Assembly (NCBI GenBank): GCA_020226215.1
Contig: CM035236.1
Coordinates: 9,429,001-9,493,000 of the forward strand
DNA: 64,000 nt
Reading direction: 5' to 3'
DNA from: Sindora glabra
Lineage: Eukaryota; Streptophyta; Magnoliopsida; Fabales; Fabaceae
Part shown: piece by piece, positions 39,691 to 52,180 of the stretch
Numbering within the stretch: the stretch's first letter is position 1
Layout: every line of letters starts with the position of its first letter
Position numbers and translations under genes: made by a program
Notes under the pieces: model-generated
What the model saw: the letters and a program-made list of their open reading frames with translations, nothing else
What the model was told of the DNA's origin: nothing
Database searches by the model: none

Positions 39691-41135
39691 AGTCATGACA
39701 AAATTTAAATGAACTTGTATTTAATTCAAAATATAGACTTGAAAATTAATATGTAAAAATAATGAAAAAATTCAAATAAATAAACTTAATTTTTATTTTT
39801 AATTACTTCTATAAAAAATACAATTTGTAATTAATTAATTCAATCAACAATTTTTTATATTAAAACTTTAACTTATTTAAAATATTTTTATAACAAAAAT
39901 ATAATATATAAAGTCAGATTAATACAATTTAATGATATTAGTATTTGAATTATAAATAATAAAAGTGTGAATAAAAAAATACAATGGAGCAAGTAAAAAA
40001 AATAGTGTGTGAACTGTAATACAATAAGAGTTAGAAATAAAATACATAATTAAGTAATTTAACTAAATTAAATCTTTCACTTATTCAAAATGGTTTTATA
40101 ATAAAAAGAAAATACATTATATTATATTTACATTAATTAATGATATTGATGTTTGAGCTACGGATATTAAGAATGAAAAAAATCAATGGAATAGATAAAA
40201 TGAAGAAAAATAGTAGATGAGATGGAAAATTTGACAAATGAGATGTAAAATTTGACAAAATCCTAATTAAGTGGCTCTTTTAATGCATGGAAAGAGAATT
40301 GACATGTGAACTGTAAAGCAATAAGAATTTAAAATTGAATAATTTAATTAATTAATTAAATATTTAAATTATTTAAATTATATTTATAAAAAATTATGTT
40401 ATTATACTACTTAGAGATATTGATATTGAAGTAAATAACAATAGTGATAAAAAAGGAAAATATAAAATGAATCGAAGTAGATAAGAAAGTTAGTACATGA
40501 GCTGTAAGGTCTTAAAAAAAGGAATTAATTTAAAATATAATGCTTGAAAATTGATATTAAGAAGATATTCACAAAATTTAAATAAATAAATTTGATTTTG
40601 ATTTTCTACTGTTTTTATTAAAAATAAGTATGTAATTAATTAATTCAATTAATACATTCTATATTTAGAATTTAATTTATTTAAATATTTATTGTAAAAA
40701 TAAAATATATCATATTATATCTATATTACTTATTGATATTAATATGTGAATGGTAAATAATAGGAGTGGAGATAAAAATATTAAAAAGAAAAGAAAAAAT
40801 TCTAATGGAGCAAAAAAAGAAAAAAAGAAAAAAAAGAAAAATGGTGCACGAACTATAATGTAATAAGCATTTAAAGTATAGTATCTAGTTAAAACTACAT
40901 TAGAAGTGTAAATAAAAAAACAAGAATATAAATGCAATAGAACATATTAAAAAAAAAGAATATAAATGCAATAGAACATATTAAAAAAAAAGAAAAAAAA
41001 AGAAAAGTAGAGTGTGAATTATAAAGTAAGAATTATTAAAATAACAATAGGAGTGTACACAAAAAAGGGGATATCATACAATATAGCTTATAAAAAGAAG
41101 AGAAGTAGTACAAAGAGTTAAAAATAGAATATGAA
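39690..41135. repeat. degenerate AT-rich tandem array, units of roughly 280-300 bp
   Basis: A pattern recurs about five times (near 39830, 40080, 40350, 40640 and 40860): AATTAATTCAAT, then 'ttatttaaaat..tttataa.aaaa', 'atattgatgtttgag', 'taataatag.agtg..aaaaa', 'aatggagcaagtaaaa' and 'gtgtgaactgtaa..caataag'. Units differ in length and are heavily mutated. A recent 36-base duplication (AAGAATATAAATGCAATAGA) lies at about 40921-40995. Confidence 0.65.
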
Positions 41136-42060
41136 GCTAATTAGTACAAACATATCTGAAATTTATGAAGCTCTAATTAAGCACTATTTATCTTTTTTTT
41201 TTTCAATTTTACTAGAGTATGTTGAACTGTGCCATCCGTAATTTCTTTTCTGAAAAAATCACATGCATCTTTATTTATCAAACAGAGCCTCAGAGTATCG
41301 ATATTTATTAAACATAGAGTAGAGTTATAGAGTCTGCTCATGTATTCTTTTTTGGGTTGATTCATAAGAAACTACTTCTAATAACTACATTTTGTAAAAT
41401 TAGTAATTTATCTATTTGGGAAAATATTTTTCTCTACATTAAAACAAAATCATTTTCAGTACTGAACCACAAAAAATACACGTTTGTAAAAAAAAAAAAA
41501 TCAGTCGAATACATTTTACCTTATTATGCCGATGATTTTCCATTAAAAAATTGAACCACACGGATGTAATTGCATTACAAAAAAAATGCAGATAAACATG
41601 GTTATTATACTATAAAATTATAAAAAAAATATGATTATAGATATCAATGCAACTGTAATATTATGATCACAAATGCAACCCACGGGTTAAATTCATGAAC
41701 TAAACTGTTAATTTCAAATGAGTTGTGGTTCAATCAAAGAAATTGATATTTATTTTTTGTATTCGGTCTTAAAAGGATAAAATCTACGCTTTCATCAACC
41801 AAGCCGACAGGCAATCCAGCCAGAATATTGAACTTGCATCATAGAAAGCCAAAAGGGAGACGCAGTGAATTTGTAATGCAAGAAAAGCAGCCACGTCTAC
41901 ATTGAAAATTGAAAATATATAAGTGCGAGTTACATCTTTGATCATGCGTTTTGAACATGATGAGAAAGATAAAGTAGATGATCCAATCCAGAGTCCAACC
42001 TTTCTTTCTTTTTCTCTCCAACTGAGCAAGGAAGCCCCTCAACTAACAACTGGGTCTAGG
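41136..42060. other. intergenic DNA
   Basis: No gene recognised. The minus-strand frames at 41784-42042 lie just downstream of the CEP gene stop and look like 3' flanking sequence. Confidence 0.45.
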
Positions 42061-42064
42061 CTAG

Positions 42065-42343
42065 CTAATTCTTGATGGAGTGTCCAACACCAGGGCTGTG
42101 ACCTGGGGAAGTGGGCCTGAAATCATCAGCTTCGTATTCTGCCTGACTCGTTGTTCCTTGCTGCACACTGGCTTTGGTGCTTACATGCTCACTGCCACGA
42201 GCAGCTGCTGCAACATTCATTGTGTTTTGATGAGAGCACTTTCTGCACCTCAGATGCCTCCCCTCAACGTGAGGAATTTGTTGGTGTAGTAAGATAAAAA
42301 CTAGAAAGATAACACAGGCAATTTGAAGTCTAGTGTTTGCCAT
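42065..42343 (-). CDS. C-terminally encoded peptide (CEP) precursor
   Basis: Encodes 92 residues. It starts MANTRLQIACVIFLVFILLH, a signal peptide cut near VEG-RH, and has an unusual C-R-K-C pair just after (RHLRCRKCSH). A variable middle follows, then a single CEP domain, DDFRPTSPGHSPGVGH, followed by SIKN at the C-terminus. Like the gene at 27566-27940 it ends four residues after GVGH, so the two are probably paralogues in opposite orientation. The open frame extends upstream of the ATG at 42341-42343, but from a TTG only, and this ATG gives the proper signal peptide. A TATTTATA (minus TATAAATA) lies about 115 bases upstream. No intron. Confidence 0.92.
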   Translation of the reverse strand: MANTRLQIACVIFLVFILLHQQIPHVEGRHLRCRKCSHQNTMNVAAAARGSEHVSTKASVQQGTTSQAEYEADDFRPTSPGHSPGVGHSIKN

Positions 42344-42458
42344 GAGGGAACTGAAGAGCGACTGATGAACTAAAAATGGTAGAAAGTAGGGAGAGAAAGG
42401 AGAAGTGGGCAAGGAAGATAGTTTGTTTGATGCTGCAAGTTCCTTCCTGGCTTCGGGT

Positions 42459-42466
42459 ATTTATAG
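42459..42466 (-). promoter_or_regulatory. TATA box of the CEP gene
   Basis: TATAAATA on the minus strand, about 116 bases before the ATG at 42343. Confidence 0.6.
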
Positions 42467-42469
42467 ATG

Positions 42470-43582
42470 CATAATACAAGTCATATCTGATTCAAGCCAC
42501 TTGTTACTGCTCCTTGCATACTTCACAAAGTTTGGTTTAACTTGATTTCATTTATTCACTAATTTTCTCAAATGAAGGAGTACTATACCTATATTCTTTG
42601 TGATATAGAATAATAATATCTAAAAACATAGTAACCAAGGAAAATAATTTCCTTTTTCTTAAAAAAAAAAAAGAAAAACTGTCTTCTAACAAACTTATTA
42701 CATTTAATGTTGAAAAGATAAATTATTTTTTAAAATTTTAATATTTTATAACTATATTTTTACGGAAGATATTTTCTACTGCTGATCAAAATAAACAAAG
42801 CCTAATATTTTAAGGTTTCAGACAACAAACAATCTGCTGTCCATCCCTCCTCGTTGCTGGGAAATAAAAAATAGGATTCCCTGACAAACTTACAAAAGAA
42901 TACAAATAGAAAGAAACTAATTCTCAAGAGTTTGCATAGTTTTTTTCCCTCTCTTTTTGATTATATTTTACTTTTGTTGAAGAATAATAATAAACACATA
43001 TTTTTTAATTTATAATGAAATCCAAAATCATTTTTAGTGTATAACGAGTTCAAAAATTTTTTTTTTTCAAGGTAACGAAGGAAAAATATCAAATAGGATA
43101 TGAAAGTGTCAAATCCAACTCTAATGGCCGAGTTAACAGTTGAGGCCAACCTCTCGCAAGTAAAAATGCGCGGCCATCATCTGGTTTGCCCAGTTGTATT
43201 TGCTGTATTTGTCTCTTGGCTAGTTGACCCATCATGCAGCCATCACCACTAGTTTTATTATAATCCATTGCATGCCAACTCATATCTTATTATATATACT
43301 TCACCAACTAGGGCCTACTTCAGTACAGTCTTTCAAATTAATCTATTGAATCGATGATCGAATATCCTCACGGAAAGCTGAAGGAAGGTCATATGGGCTT
43401 CATGAGAGTGTCCATGCTTTTGCTCTTTATACAACCCAACAGCTGCCTCTAGAACACTAAAGTTTAAAAAGACTGCACTCAACTTTCCCTGTTCTACATG
43501 CACCTTCCTTCCAACTAAACATCGCACGTGCTTAGCCCTTCATTTGGCTGTTTTCAGTAGGATTCGCTATAAACATGGCTAG
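42470..43582. other. intergenic DNA
   Basis: No gene or strong repeat recognised between the CEP promoter and the inverted LTR. Confidence 0.45.
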
Positions 43583-44200
43583 TGTCACAAGCTGGTAGTT
43601 ATGACAGTTTGACAGACAAACATGCTTGGAATAAGATGAGACTTAGTGAAAAAATCCAACATGTTATGAGGGTCTTATGGCTGAAATTTGAGATCAATCC
43701 GGCTTGCATATTATTTTTTCCGATTTTTCTAAGTTTTGGCTTATTTTGATCATTTTGAAAGGTTTGAGAATCCGGTGGGGTTCGAAAAGATCATATTTGG
43801 AATCCTCGCATTTTTATCTTCGTGTCGGCTGATTTTTATGACAAACGGACACCCGGAGCATGGCGAAAAGGGTTTATGACAACTCGAAAAAAGTATGTCA
43901 TCTTCCTGCGGGAGACCTTTTGTTCAAAATGCTTTTTAAAGGGGTGGAGTACTCCAAGGGCCTGCGAGGTGCCTAGACAGTGAGCTAGGGACGGAGTGTG
44001 TTGGCTTGTGGCCATCCCCCTGCACACTCAAAGCTATGGAATGAGGCATAAACCAAGCGAACGGAGTGTCCCTATCCTTTTTCATTTGTCCCTTACGGTC
44101 CATAGTGCATGGAGGCTTCCTGTGTGGAAGGATCCTATGGTCTGGTATGCGCGGACGCTTCAGTGACATACAATATTGGCTTGTGGACTTGTGAGTCCTA
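43583..44200 (-). mobile_element. truncated LTR, inverted relative to its neighbour
   Basis: Starts TGTCACAAGCTGGTAGTTAT, which is the reverse complement of the end of the LTR at 44216-44985, and follows that LTR backwards for about 610 bases. About 165 bases of the far LTR end are missing. The two arms are separated by only about 15 bases. Confidence 0.85.
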
Positions 44201-44215
44201 CTATCTTTACACTAG

Positions 44216-44985
44216 TGTCACGAGCCGGTGGCTCTCCAGCCGAAATCGTGCAATGCATGCTTGCCACTCTTGGCCTACATGCCAGCCTTCCAACATTAAA
44301 CCCTCGTTTGGCATGCTTGGGTAAAGATAACGAGACATCGAAGACTTGTCGCCCATACAACAAGTCCCATGTACAACATGTCTGTACGCCAATATCGTAT
44401 GTCGTCGAAACACTCGTGCATACCGAACCGCAGGATCCTTCCATACAGGAAGCCTCCGTGCATTACGGACCATAAGGGATAAATAAATAGGGAGAGGAAC
44501 ACTCCGTTCACTTGGTTTATGCCTCATTACATAGCTTTGAGTGTGCAAGGGGATGGCTACAAGCCAACACACTCCGTCCCTAACTTAGTGTCTAGGCGCC
44601 CCGCAGGCCCTTGGAGCACTCCACCCCCTTAAAGAGCATTTTGAGCAAAAGGCTTCCTGTAAGAAGATGACATACTTTTTTCGAGTTATCATAAGCCCTT
44701 TTTGCCATGCTTCGTGTGTCCTATTTGCACGAAAACTAGCCGACACGAAGATAAAAATGCGAGGATTCCAAATATGGTCTTTTCGAACCCCGTCAGATTC
44801 TCAAACCATCTGAAATGATCAAAAAACCCCCAAACTTGGGAAAATCGGAAAAAATAATACGCAAGTCGGATTGATCTCAAATTTCAGCCACAGGACCCTT
44901 ATAACATGTTGAATTTTTTCGCCAAGTATTGTCTCAATCCAAGCATGTTTGCCTATTAAACTGTCATAACTACCAGCTTGTGACA
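44216..44985 (-). repeat. 3' LTR
   Basis: TGTCAC...GTGACA. It is the 3' LTR because the polypurine tract is next to it on the minus strand. Confidence 0.88.
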
Positions 44986-46466
44986 TTCTCCCCTACTTCA
45001 AATGTCAATGCCCTCATTGACGCATCAATCTGACATGGCTCTGATCTTTAGCCTACTCCACTAAGTTACTCCCTCGACCATCTCAAAGCCTATCTTTTTG
45101 AGTACTATGAAATGTTTCCCCCATCTTAAAGTTAGGCTGTCTGTTGCCTCTGCAACGTAGGTACTTGGCAAAATGCATTCTCCACAAAGTCACTTGAAGG
45201 GCTACCTCTGTAGTCACCTTCCAAAGTGTCTCGACACTCTCTCTAGTGCCACTATCCCATATAGCTCTTCCAAACTCGTTACCTCCATAACTTGTTCGAT
45301 GGGTAGTTGCCTCTGCAACTGATGCTCACTGTCTCCGCAGATTACATAATATGCCACCTCCTTGGCTTAAGTGTGTGCCAACTCTATAGCTCATGACAAA
45401 TGCTTAGTACTTTGAATCACCTACTAATAGGTATCTTGCACTAAGTGTCCCATACACCCGTACAAGAGACAAGATTTATGTTGGATCGACGCAGAGAGGG
45501 CGAACCTCGCTCCTTAGCCGCTCGTTTACATTTCGGTCAATGCATTGCACTAGACAATGCCAATTGCACACTCGATCGGATCCTTTGATCCTCTTTGGAT
45601 CAATGCCCTTTGGCATATCACCGGCCATCACAGCTTACCTTCGGAGTTTAATGCCCATTAGCATCGCGGTCTTCACAACCACTCCTTGGCATGCATCCTC
45701 TGACGACTTTATGAGCACATCCTCTGATGGCTCCCCCATTTCAACTCGTAGAAGGGGGTTGAGCATAGAGCACCATCCACTCTAGCTCCAAACAACATTG
45801 ATTCCTCTGAATCTTTGCCAAGCCCTCTGGCTATAATGCTCCCCCGAGCAACATGAGTGATTCCTCTGGATCATTCAACACGGTGTGGAATACTCTCACT
45901 GGAGCAAACCACTTTGCCCACTGGCAATGCTCATTTGAGCAACACGAACAATCTCTCAGGACCTCCTTGACATGATTTTGGACCACTCCCTCTGGAACAA
46001 TCTGCTCATGCCCTTCATGTGTGGTCATGCCTACTGGCACAACCATTGGCTTCACCCTCCGGTTCCACTAATCCTTCAGGCAATTAAGCCTTCTATCAAG
46101 ACCTAGGCTTCTCCTACTGGATTAGCCATCAATTCCCTCGTCTCACTGGACAGTGGTTTGCATCCCTTGATGCCACTACTATGAATGAGCACATAACCAA
46201 TGTCCCGCGCACAACCGACAAGCAAGATAGCCCACTTAGCATAAATGCTTGGGCCCTTCATACAAATCCTCGATCACCAGTATGTACCATTCCCTGGTCC
46301 ACTGGTTTCTCAGAATGATCCAATCTCTTGCACCTTCTGGTCAAGTCTTTGGCAATGACACCACCGAGTTTATGAGAATGATAGCTTCACACATACCGTA
46401 TATTAAGGGACAAGCCGCATCTAACCAATTGTACCTACTCGATCTTGGCCCTCTGGTGCAAATTGA

Positions 46467-46478
46467 GCTCTGATACCA
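46467..46478 (-). other. primer-binding site (initiator-Met tRNA)
   Basis: TGGTATCAGAGC on the minus strand, the common plant retrotransposon primer site. Confidence 0.9.
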
Positions 46479-46481
46479 AAA

Positions 46482-47250
46482 TGTCACGAGTTGGTGGCTT
46501 TGCAGCCGAAACCATGCAGCGCATGCTTGCCACTCTTGGCTAACATGCCAGCCTTCCAACATTAAATCCTTGTTTGACAAGCTTGGGTAAAGATAATAGG
46601 ACATCGAAGACTTATTGCCTATATAACAAGTCCCATGTATAACATGTCCGTACGCTAATATCGTATGTTATCGAAGTGCCCATATATACCGAACCGCAGG
46701 ATCCTTCCACACAGGAAGCTCCGTGCACTACGGACTGTAAGGGACAAATGAATAGGGAGAGGGACACTCCGTTCGCTTGGTTTATGCCTCATTACATAGC
46801 TTTGAGCGTGCAGGGGGATAGCCACAAGCCAACACACTTCGTCCCTATCTCAGTGTCCAGGTGCCCTGTAGGCTCTTGGAGTACTCCACCCCCTTAAAGA
46901 GCATTTTGAGCAAAAGGCCTCCCGCAAGAAGATGACATACTTTTTTCGAATTGTCATAAGCCCTTTTCGCCATGCTTCGTGTGTTCGATTAGCACGAAAA
47001 CTAGCTGACATGAAGATAAAAATGCGAGGATTTCAAATATGGTCTTTTTGAACCCCGTCAGATTCTCAAACCTTCTGAAATGATAAAAAAACCCCCAAAC
47101 TTGGGAGAATCGGAAAAAATAATACGCAAGCTGGATTGATCTCAAATTTCAGCCATAGGACCCTTATAACATGTTGAATTTTTTCGCCAAGTATTGTCTC
47201 AATCCAAGCATGTTTGCCTATTAAACTGTCACAACTACCACCTTGTGACA
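46482..47250 (-). repeat. 5' LTR
   Basis: TGTCAC...GTGACA. It is the 5' LTR because the primer-binding site is next to it on the minus strand. It differs from the 3' LTR by scattered substitutions, so insertion is not very recent. Confidence 0.88.
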
Positions 47251-49820
47251 CTAGCTAGCTTAATGTCATTTTTTTTGGATTAATTGATAGATACACTAAA
47301 CAAAATATTTTTCCATTTTCATGACTTCCCATAGTTGATGCATCTTAGATTCATAACTAACCATTCATATCTTAAATTTATTATAAGTAAAGTCAAAACT
47401 GATTACATGTTCTAACTTCAAAACAAATTAAGCAACATATCATATTCGAAAATTTATTGCAGCGCAAGCAAACTTAAACCTACAACCTGAGGGTTATCCG
47501 TGCAAGATTTCAAAATGGAGACTGAGAAACAATAAACAAAAACAAAAGATTCCCTTGAATGTTTGAATGAAAAAGTTAACTAAAGAAACAAAAGTTGATG
47601 TACTCCTCCTCATTTTGAGTAAGAATTATTGATTCTTGATGTGCATTCATAATTTAATGAAGGTGTTTTAGACTAATAAATCATATGAACCCAGAACTAC
47701 TGTTTTCATATTCAGGCAATGTTCTACTATATGACTGCTGGGCTTGACGAAATGATTGACTACAAGATATACTCCTTTCGTTAGGAAAAAAAAAAAGAAC
47801 AGATACATGTACGTACGTTGCAAGTAGTTACGAATCATATTTCCAAGAAGAAATTTTGATAGTCCAAAGTGAAATATTCGCCCTGCGTACTAATTTCTGG
47901 GACTGCTTTTTAGTGATTAATATATAATACAATCTGCTAATTATCATTGCATGTTATCTGTAACTGTATGTATATTATCGGTATGAATTTGATGCTTTTA
48001 TCTTAAATTGTCTAACAAATAATACAATTTTAGTTTTCAGAAATTAGATTTTAACATGTCCAAACTGCACCCAAAGTGAACAATAGTTTTGCCATTTGTC
48101 GACATAATGCTGTACTTAATTGTCGTTTGAAAATTGAGCTAAATAAGGTGGTAATTCTTCTCGACTAGTTCGAAGTTGAACTAAAATTAGAATATTCCTT
48201 TAATATATATAAGTAACTTTGGAGTACTTAAACTTCGAACCTATATACCTTGGCAGATTTTCTGTAGATTAATTGGCTTGCATGGTTTGCATGCTATTGC
48301 TAGCTGTAGGGCATATTCTTATGGAGACCTCCTAATCTAGAGATAAAATGACCTGAAAAGTTTGAAGTTAATATACCTTTTCATCTGGGTTTAAGTGACT
48401 CATTTAACTCTTCTACTAATTTCGTGTTTCCTTGGAATTCTAGAAGGCTTAGTATTTCACAATGAAAAGAAAATTTGTATTTTGTCATAAAAGTGAAATC
48501 ATCGTCAAATCGTCAGTGAAGATACTCCTTCGAATTAGTTTATGACAACTAAATAAATTGATGAAGCCATAATTTAGAGAATCAAAATGACAATTTAGGT
48601 ATTGTTTGTTTCAAAGAAAAATATTTTCTATAAAATATAATTTTAAAATATTAAGATGAGATAAATTATTTTATTTATCTAATGTTAAATATGAAGAATC
48701 TGGAAAAAGTAACTTTCTCTTCTTCAAAAAAGAATTTGCTTTTCTTGACTACTATACTTCTAGATATTATTTTTTAAAACCTATTAATATAAGTGGAACA
48801 TGCACACACAAATAACATTTTTCAAAGACGCACAAAAAAATAACATCTTTCAAAAATGCTTTCCGTTGAAATAGGTTGAACCTTAATTTGAAATTTATGA
48901 TTTTATGTAAAATGAATATGTCTTTAATTTAAATAAATTCATGGCCACTGTCTATATTGTAATCTATTTTTTTGCCCAAGAAAGTCATTGTACAAGGAGA
49001 GGAATTAGTGAAGAAGACATTAAATTTTCAATATTGAAAACCGAACCCATGCCCTCACAAAGAAAAATACTTCTGTACATTTACTATAATAAATAGTATT
49101 TTAAATACAAACTCGACAGAAATTGACTTAATTGTGTGTAGTTTTTTTTTTAAATATGCGTATTAAATAGTTAATTGATCTATATACAATATATTGTTAG
49201 GGTTTCCTTTCTATTTTTACTAAGTTACATGCCTCGATTATACGACTCCTTTTAGTATGTGCTCAATAGACTGTATATATATATATATATAAAATTTAAT
49301 TCGAGCAAAAAGAATTGGTATTCACTTAAAAAGGGAAAAATATAACCGAACTGATAATCTATAGATAGTGTTGGATTTGCAAAATCATATATTTCCTGAA
49401 ATCTTGATAATTTAAGAGTATGTATTTTTCTTACAAGGGATTATTCGTGTAATGTAAGATCAATTAATTCTTATATCATTAAGAAGTCAACAAATTAAGA
49501 GAAAGAAAGGAAAAGAATTTCTTTGATTTACCCGAAAAATGATCCATTTTATTTTGCATCGCCGAAAGCATAAAGTAAGCAAATTACTTGCATTAGCATG
49601 GTCAAGCATGCAGTTATACATTACATACGATCTCCAGCACTGCTCCAGAAAAGAAACTGATGATCAGAAGATATTATCATACTTACACATGCAGCTGCAT
49701 ATACTACAGTTTTGGGACCTAAACAATTCTCATTTACATGGCATACAATTTAGTCACCCAGAAAATTGAAAGCTGAATCTTTCTGTATGTAATATATCTG
49801 ATCGATTTTTGTTTCAAGTA
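47251..49820. other. AT-rich intergenic DNA
   Basis: No gene recognised. An open frame at 49539-49769 has no recognisable domain. Includes a short AT run near 49274-49291. Confidence 0.45.
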
Positions 49821-49821
49821 T

Positions 49822-50253
49822 ATGGCCAACACCAGGACTGTGACCGGGGTTCGTAGGCCTAAAATCATTCTTGGACTGATCTTGAGTGACCTAATGTTCA
49901 AAATCTGGGCCGTGAACTGCTACTTTGCGTTCATATCTTTATACTCCTGACCTGCAAAATTTCTATGACCAACCCCAGGACTGCTTCCTGGTGTTGTGGG
50001 TCGGAAAGCATTAGTGTTTCCGGCAGGTGGTATATCTCCAGAAGTAGCAACCTTGTATTTTGGTGGTTTCAGGTTTCGAAGAAGGAACATTAATGCCGGC
50101 TTTAAATGAGGAACATTCGTTTGTTGTGTTGATCTGCCTTGCATGAACTAGAAGAACTCCATGGCAGGTGATCAGTAGCAAGAAAAAGAAATTGAAACTG
50201 AAATTGCCTGAGTTAAAAGCACAATATTTGAGCATGGATTGAAATTGAGCCAT
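49822..50253 (-). pseudogene. two-domain CEP precursor paralogue, frameshifted
   Basis: The ATG at 50253 starts MAQFQSMLKYC, then a hydrophobic signal segment (FFLLLITCHGVLLVHARQ), then INTTNECSSF and INVPSS. After INVPSSK the frame shifts. The correct continuation, KPPKYKVATSGD, is in another frame and contains an intact CEP domain NTNAFRPTTPGSSPGVGH. That frame stops after KDMNAK. A second CEP domain, NDFRPTNPGHSPGVGH (about 49822-49876), follows in a third frame after a TAG. So the ancestral precursor had two peptide domains, and at least one frameshift and one stop now separate them from the signal peptide. Upstream DNA matches that of the 37604-37924 locus, interrupted by a solo LTR at 50373. 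Confidence 0.85.
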
Positions 50254-52180
50254 AACTAGAAATTAGAGAAGCAAGATAACTGAAAGGATTTGATTTGAGT
50301 GGAAAAAGAATGGCTAAGAGAAAATCCGATTAGCTAACTTAGAGGAATAGAGGCAAAATCTAATGGAGAAATTGCTGGAAATCGCGCATCATACATGCAC
50401 AACGGAATTAAAATTTTTGCACGATTTCCACCAAGGACCCATGCGAATTTAGGACGCCATAGATTAGGGATTAGGGTTTATACCTTTCGGAAAATAGTCT
50501 ACTGTCAGCTACACAGCAAATCCGATCTGCTTCTGTCCAGTTCTCCAATCCAATCTGCACTCTAGATCACAAACCAGAATTGAAACTAGAAAATCAGATC
50601 ACAAGTGCAACGTTTGATGTGGCTGCACCTCTATGGTATCCATACAGAACAATCTCAAAACTCCAGCCAAAAGATAGGTTGGATGGAATTTCTCTCCTCT
50701 CAAGTTTGTGCTAGCAAACTAGAGTGTTTAGGATCTCCTATTTTTTTTTCTCTCTCAAAAACACCTCCCAGATTATATGTTGATTACCTTGAGCGTGAAT
50801 AGCATCTTGTATATATAGACACCCACTAAAACCTAATGAGAGGTGGGCTGATTATTAATTAGGTCCAATATTATGACTTAATTAATAATTGGCCCCTAAG
50901 CAATATAACATTAACAAAAGGGCCCAATCTAATTGGTCCTTTCATTAATTAGAAATTATTGTCCAACTAGAATTTCTAATTATGTTGCTCCAATTCCAAT
51001 TTTGATTCGTTCTTTGTGTGTGACCCAATAGATTCCCATCATGTTGGCAATAATCCTAAAATCATATTTTAGAATCATAAATAATAAGCGACATCTAGCA
51101 ATGCATCATTGCTACCCAAGTAATGAGAATGTCAATGATCTAACATAACTTTTCAGTGACTATGCAATCAAGTCCCTTTTTATCCTAGATATCTAGATCG
51201 AACTCAAAGCATGGAAAATGTCATCCCCTTTATAATTCGATCTCTGTGTTTCTTGATTCATGAGTTGACCAAAAAGAAGCAAATGAGATCAACATCACAT
51301 GTTGACTCATTTGAGCATGGCCATGCATTTCATAATCAAACTCAATCAAGGGACCCATAGATATTGCTCTTTTAGAAGGAGGGATAAAATCTCATCTACA
51401 TCACTCATATTCCTCTGTATAATTAGTAGTATACCCAATCACTGTCTTCAAAGTCAACCCATTAAAGTTAACGTTAGACAGTGTTAAAGCATATAACTCA
51501 CTATGTTGGAAACCATGGTGACTTCAAGTTAAAAGGCCATATGCGTCACTGTCACTATGAGAGTTGCTTATGACACTCATAAGATGATCCATGTAGCAAT
51601 CTCATGGCAAGTCAATCCAGTACAATTATTCTCTAACATGTACCTATGTGTTAACTTGATATCTCATATCAATCAACCAACATACTAGTCTCTATGCATC
51701 ATTGTTATCCCTTTCACAATGATACTTGACTAGGGACATTTAAGAGTATTGTTTAAGAAATGATTACTCTAAGGACAAATTACTATATCTATTTATTTAA
51801 TGCAGAGAAATAATAATATGAAAGTGCCACATATAAATAATGAAAATATAATACAATGTATGCTTATACAATCATCCTATGATTGGCTCTCAGGGCATAC
51901 ACCAACAAAAATATGAGAAGTTCTGGGACCCGCAGGTATTTATAATCTAAATTTCTATTAAGATTTTACTGAATATGGGGAATGCATGCATGCATTTATA
52001 AGATGTAGAATTCAAGTAGCTTTTAATTATGTTGGTTTTGGTCTTATGCAAAATTTTATCATACAGTTAAAGTAAATGAGTTTTCTTTCTCTAACAAGAC
52101 AAAGACAAGTTTGAAACATAAATGATGGAAGCGCGAAGATATTATAGACTGAGATCCACTAATACAATCTTATGCTGTGT
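49950..52180. repeat. segmental duplication, second copy of the 37.6-38.4 kb part
   Basis: Apart from the solo LTR at 50373-51907, the sequence follows 37600-38430: the coding part, the leader (AACTAGAAATTAG..AAGGATTTGATTTGAGT), the 'atatgagaagttctgg' and 'ggtatttataatctaaattt' stretch, and the end near 'caatcttatgct'. Confidence 0.85.
50373..51907. mobile_element. solo LTR (1535 bp) in the CEP pseudogene promoter
   Basis: Starts TGCTGGAAATCGCGCATC and ends GGGCATACACCAACA. Flanks are GAAAT (50368-50372) and AAAAT (51908-51912), a target duplication with one difference. The paralogous site near 38035-38045 is uninterrupted (TGGAGATGATATGAGAAG), so this is an insertion after the duplication. 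It separates the gene from its TATTTATA. No coding content. Confidence 0.8.

Larger units (their letters stand above)
44216..47250 (-). mobile_element. non-autonomous LTR retrotransposon (about 3.0 kb)
   Basis: Two LTRs of about 770 bases (44216-44985 and 46482-47250) in the same orientation start TGTCACGAG and end CTTGTGACA. On the minus strand, GCTCTGATACCA at 46467-46478 is the complement of TGGTATCAGAGC, a primer-binding site for initiator-methionine tRNA, three bases from the LTR. A purine tract (AGTAGGGGAGAA on the minus strand) borders the other LTR. The internal part, about 1.5 kb, has no gag or pol, so the element would need enzymes from a partner. Flanks share CTAG on both sides, a four-base match; a five-base duplication is not clear. 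Confidence 0.9.

Noticed and set aside
44109..44572. Several overlapping open frames of 71-121 codons
   Set aside because: They lie inside LTRs of a non-autonomous retrotransposon on both strands and show no known domain.
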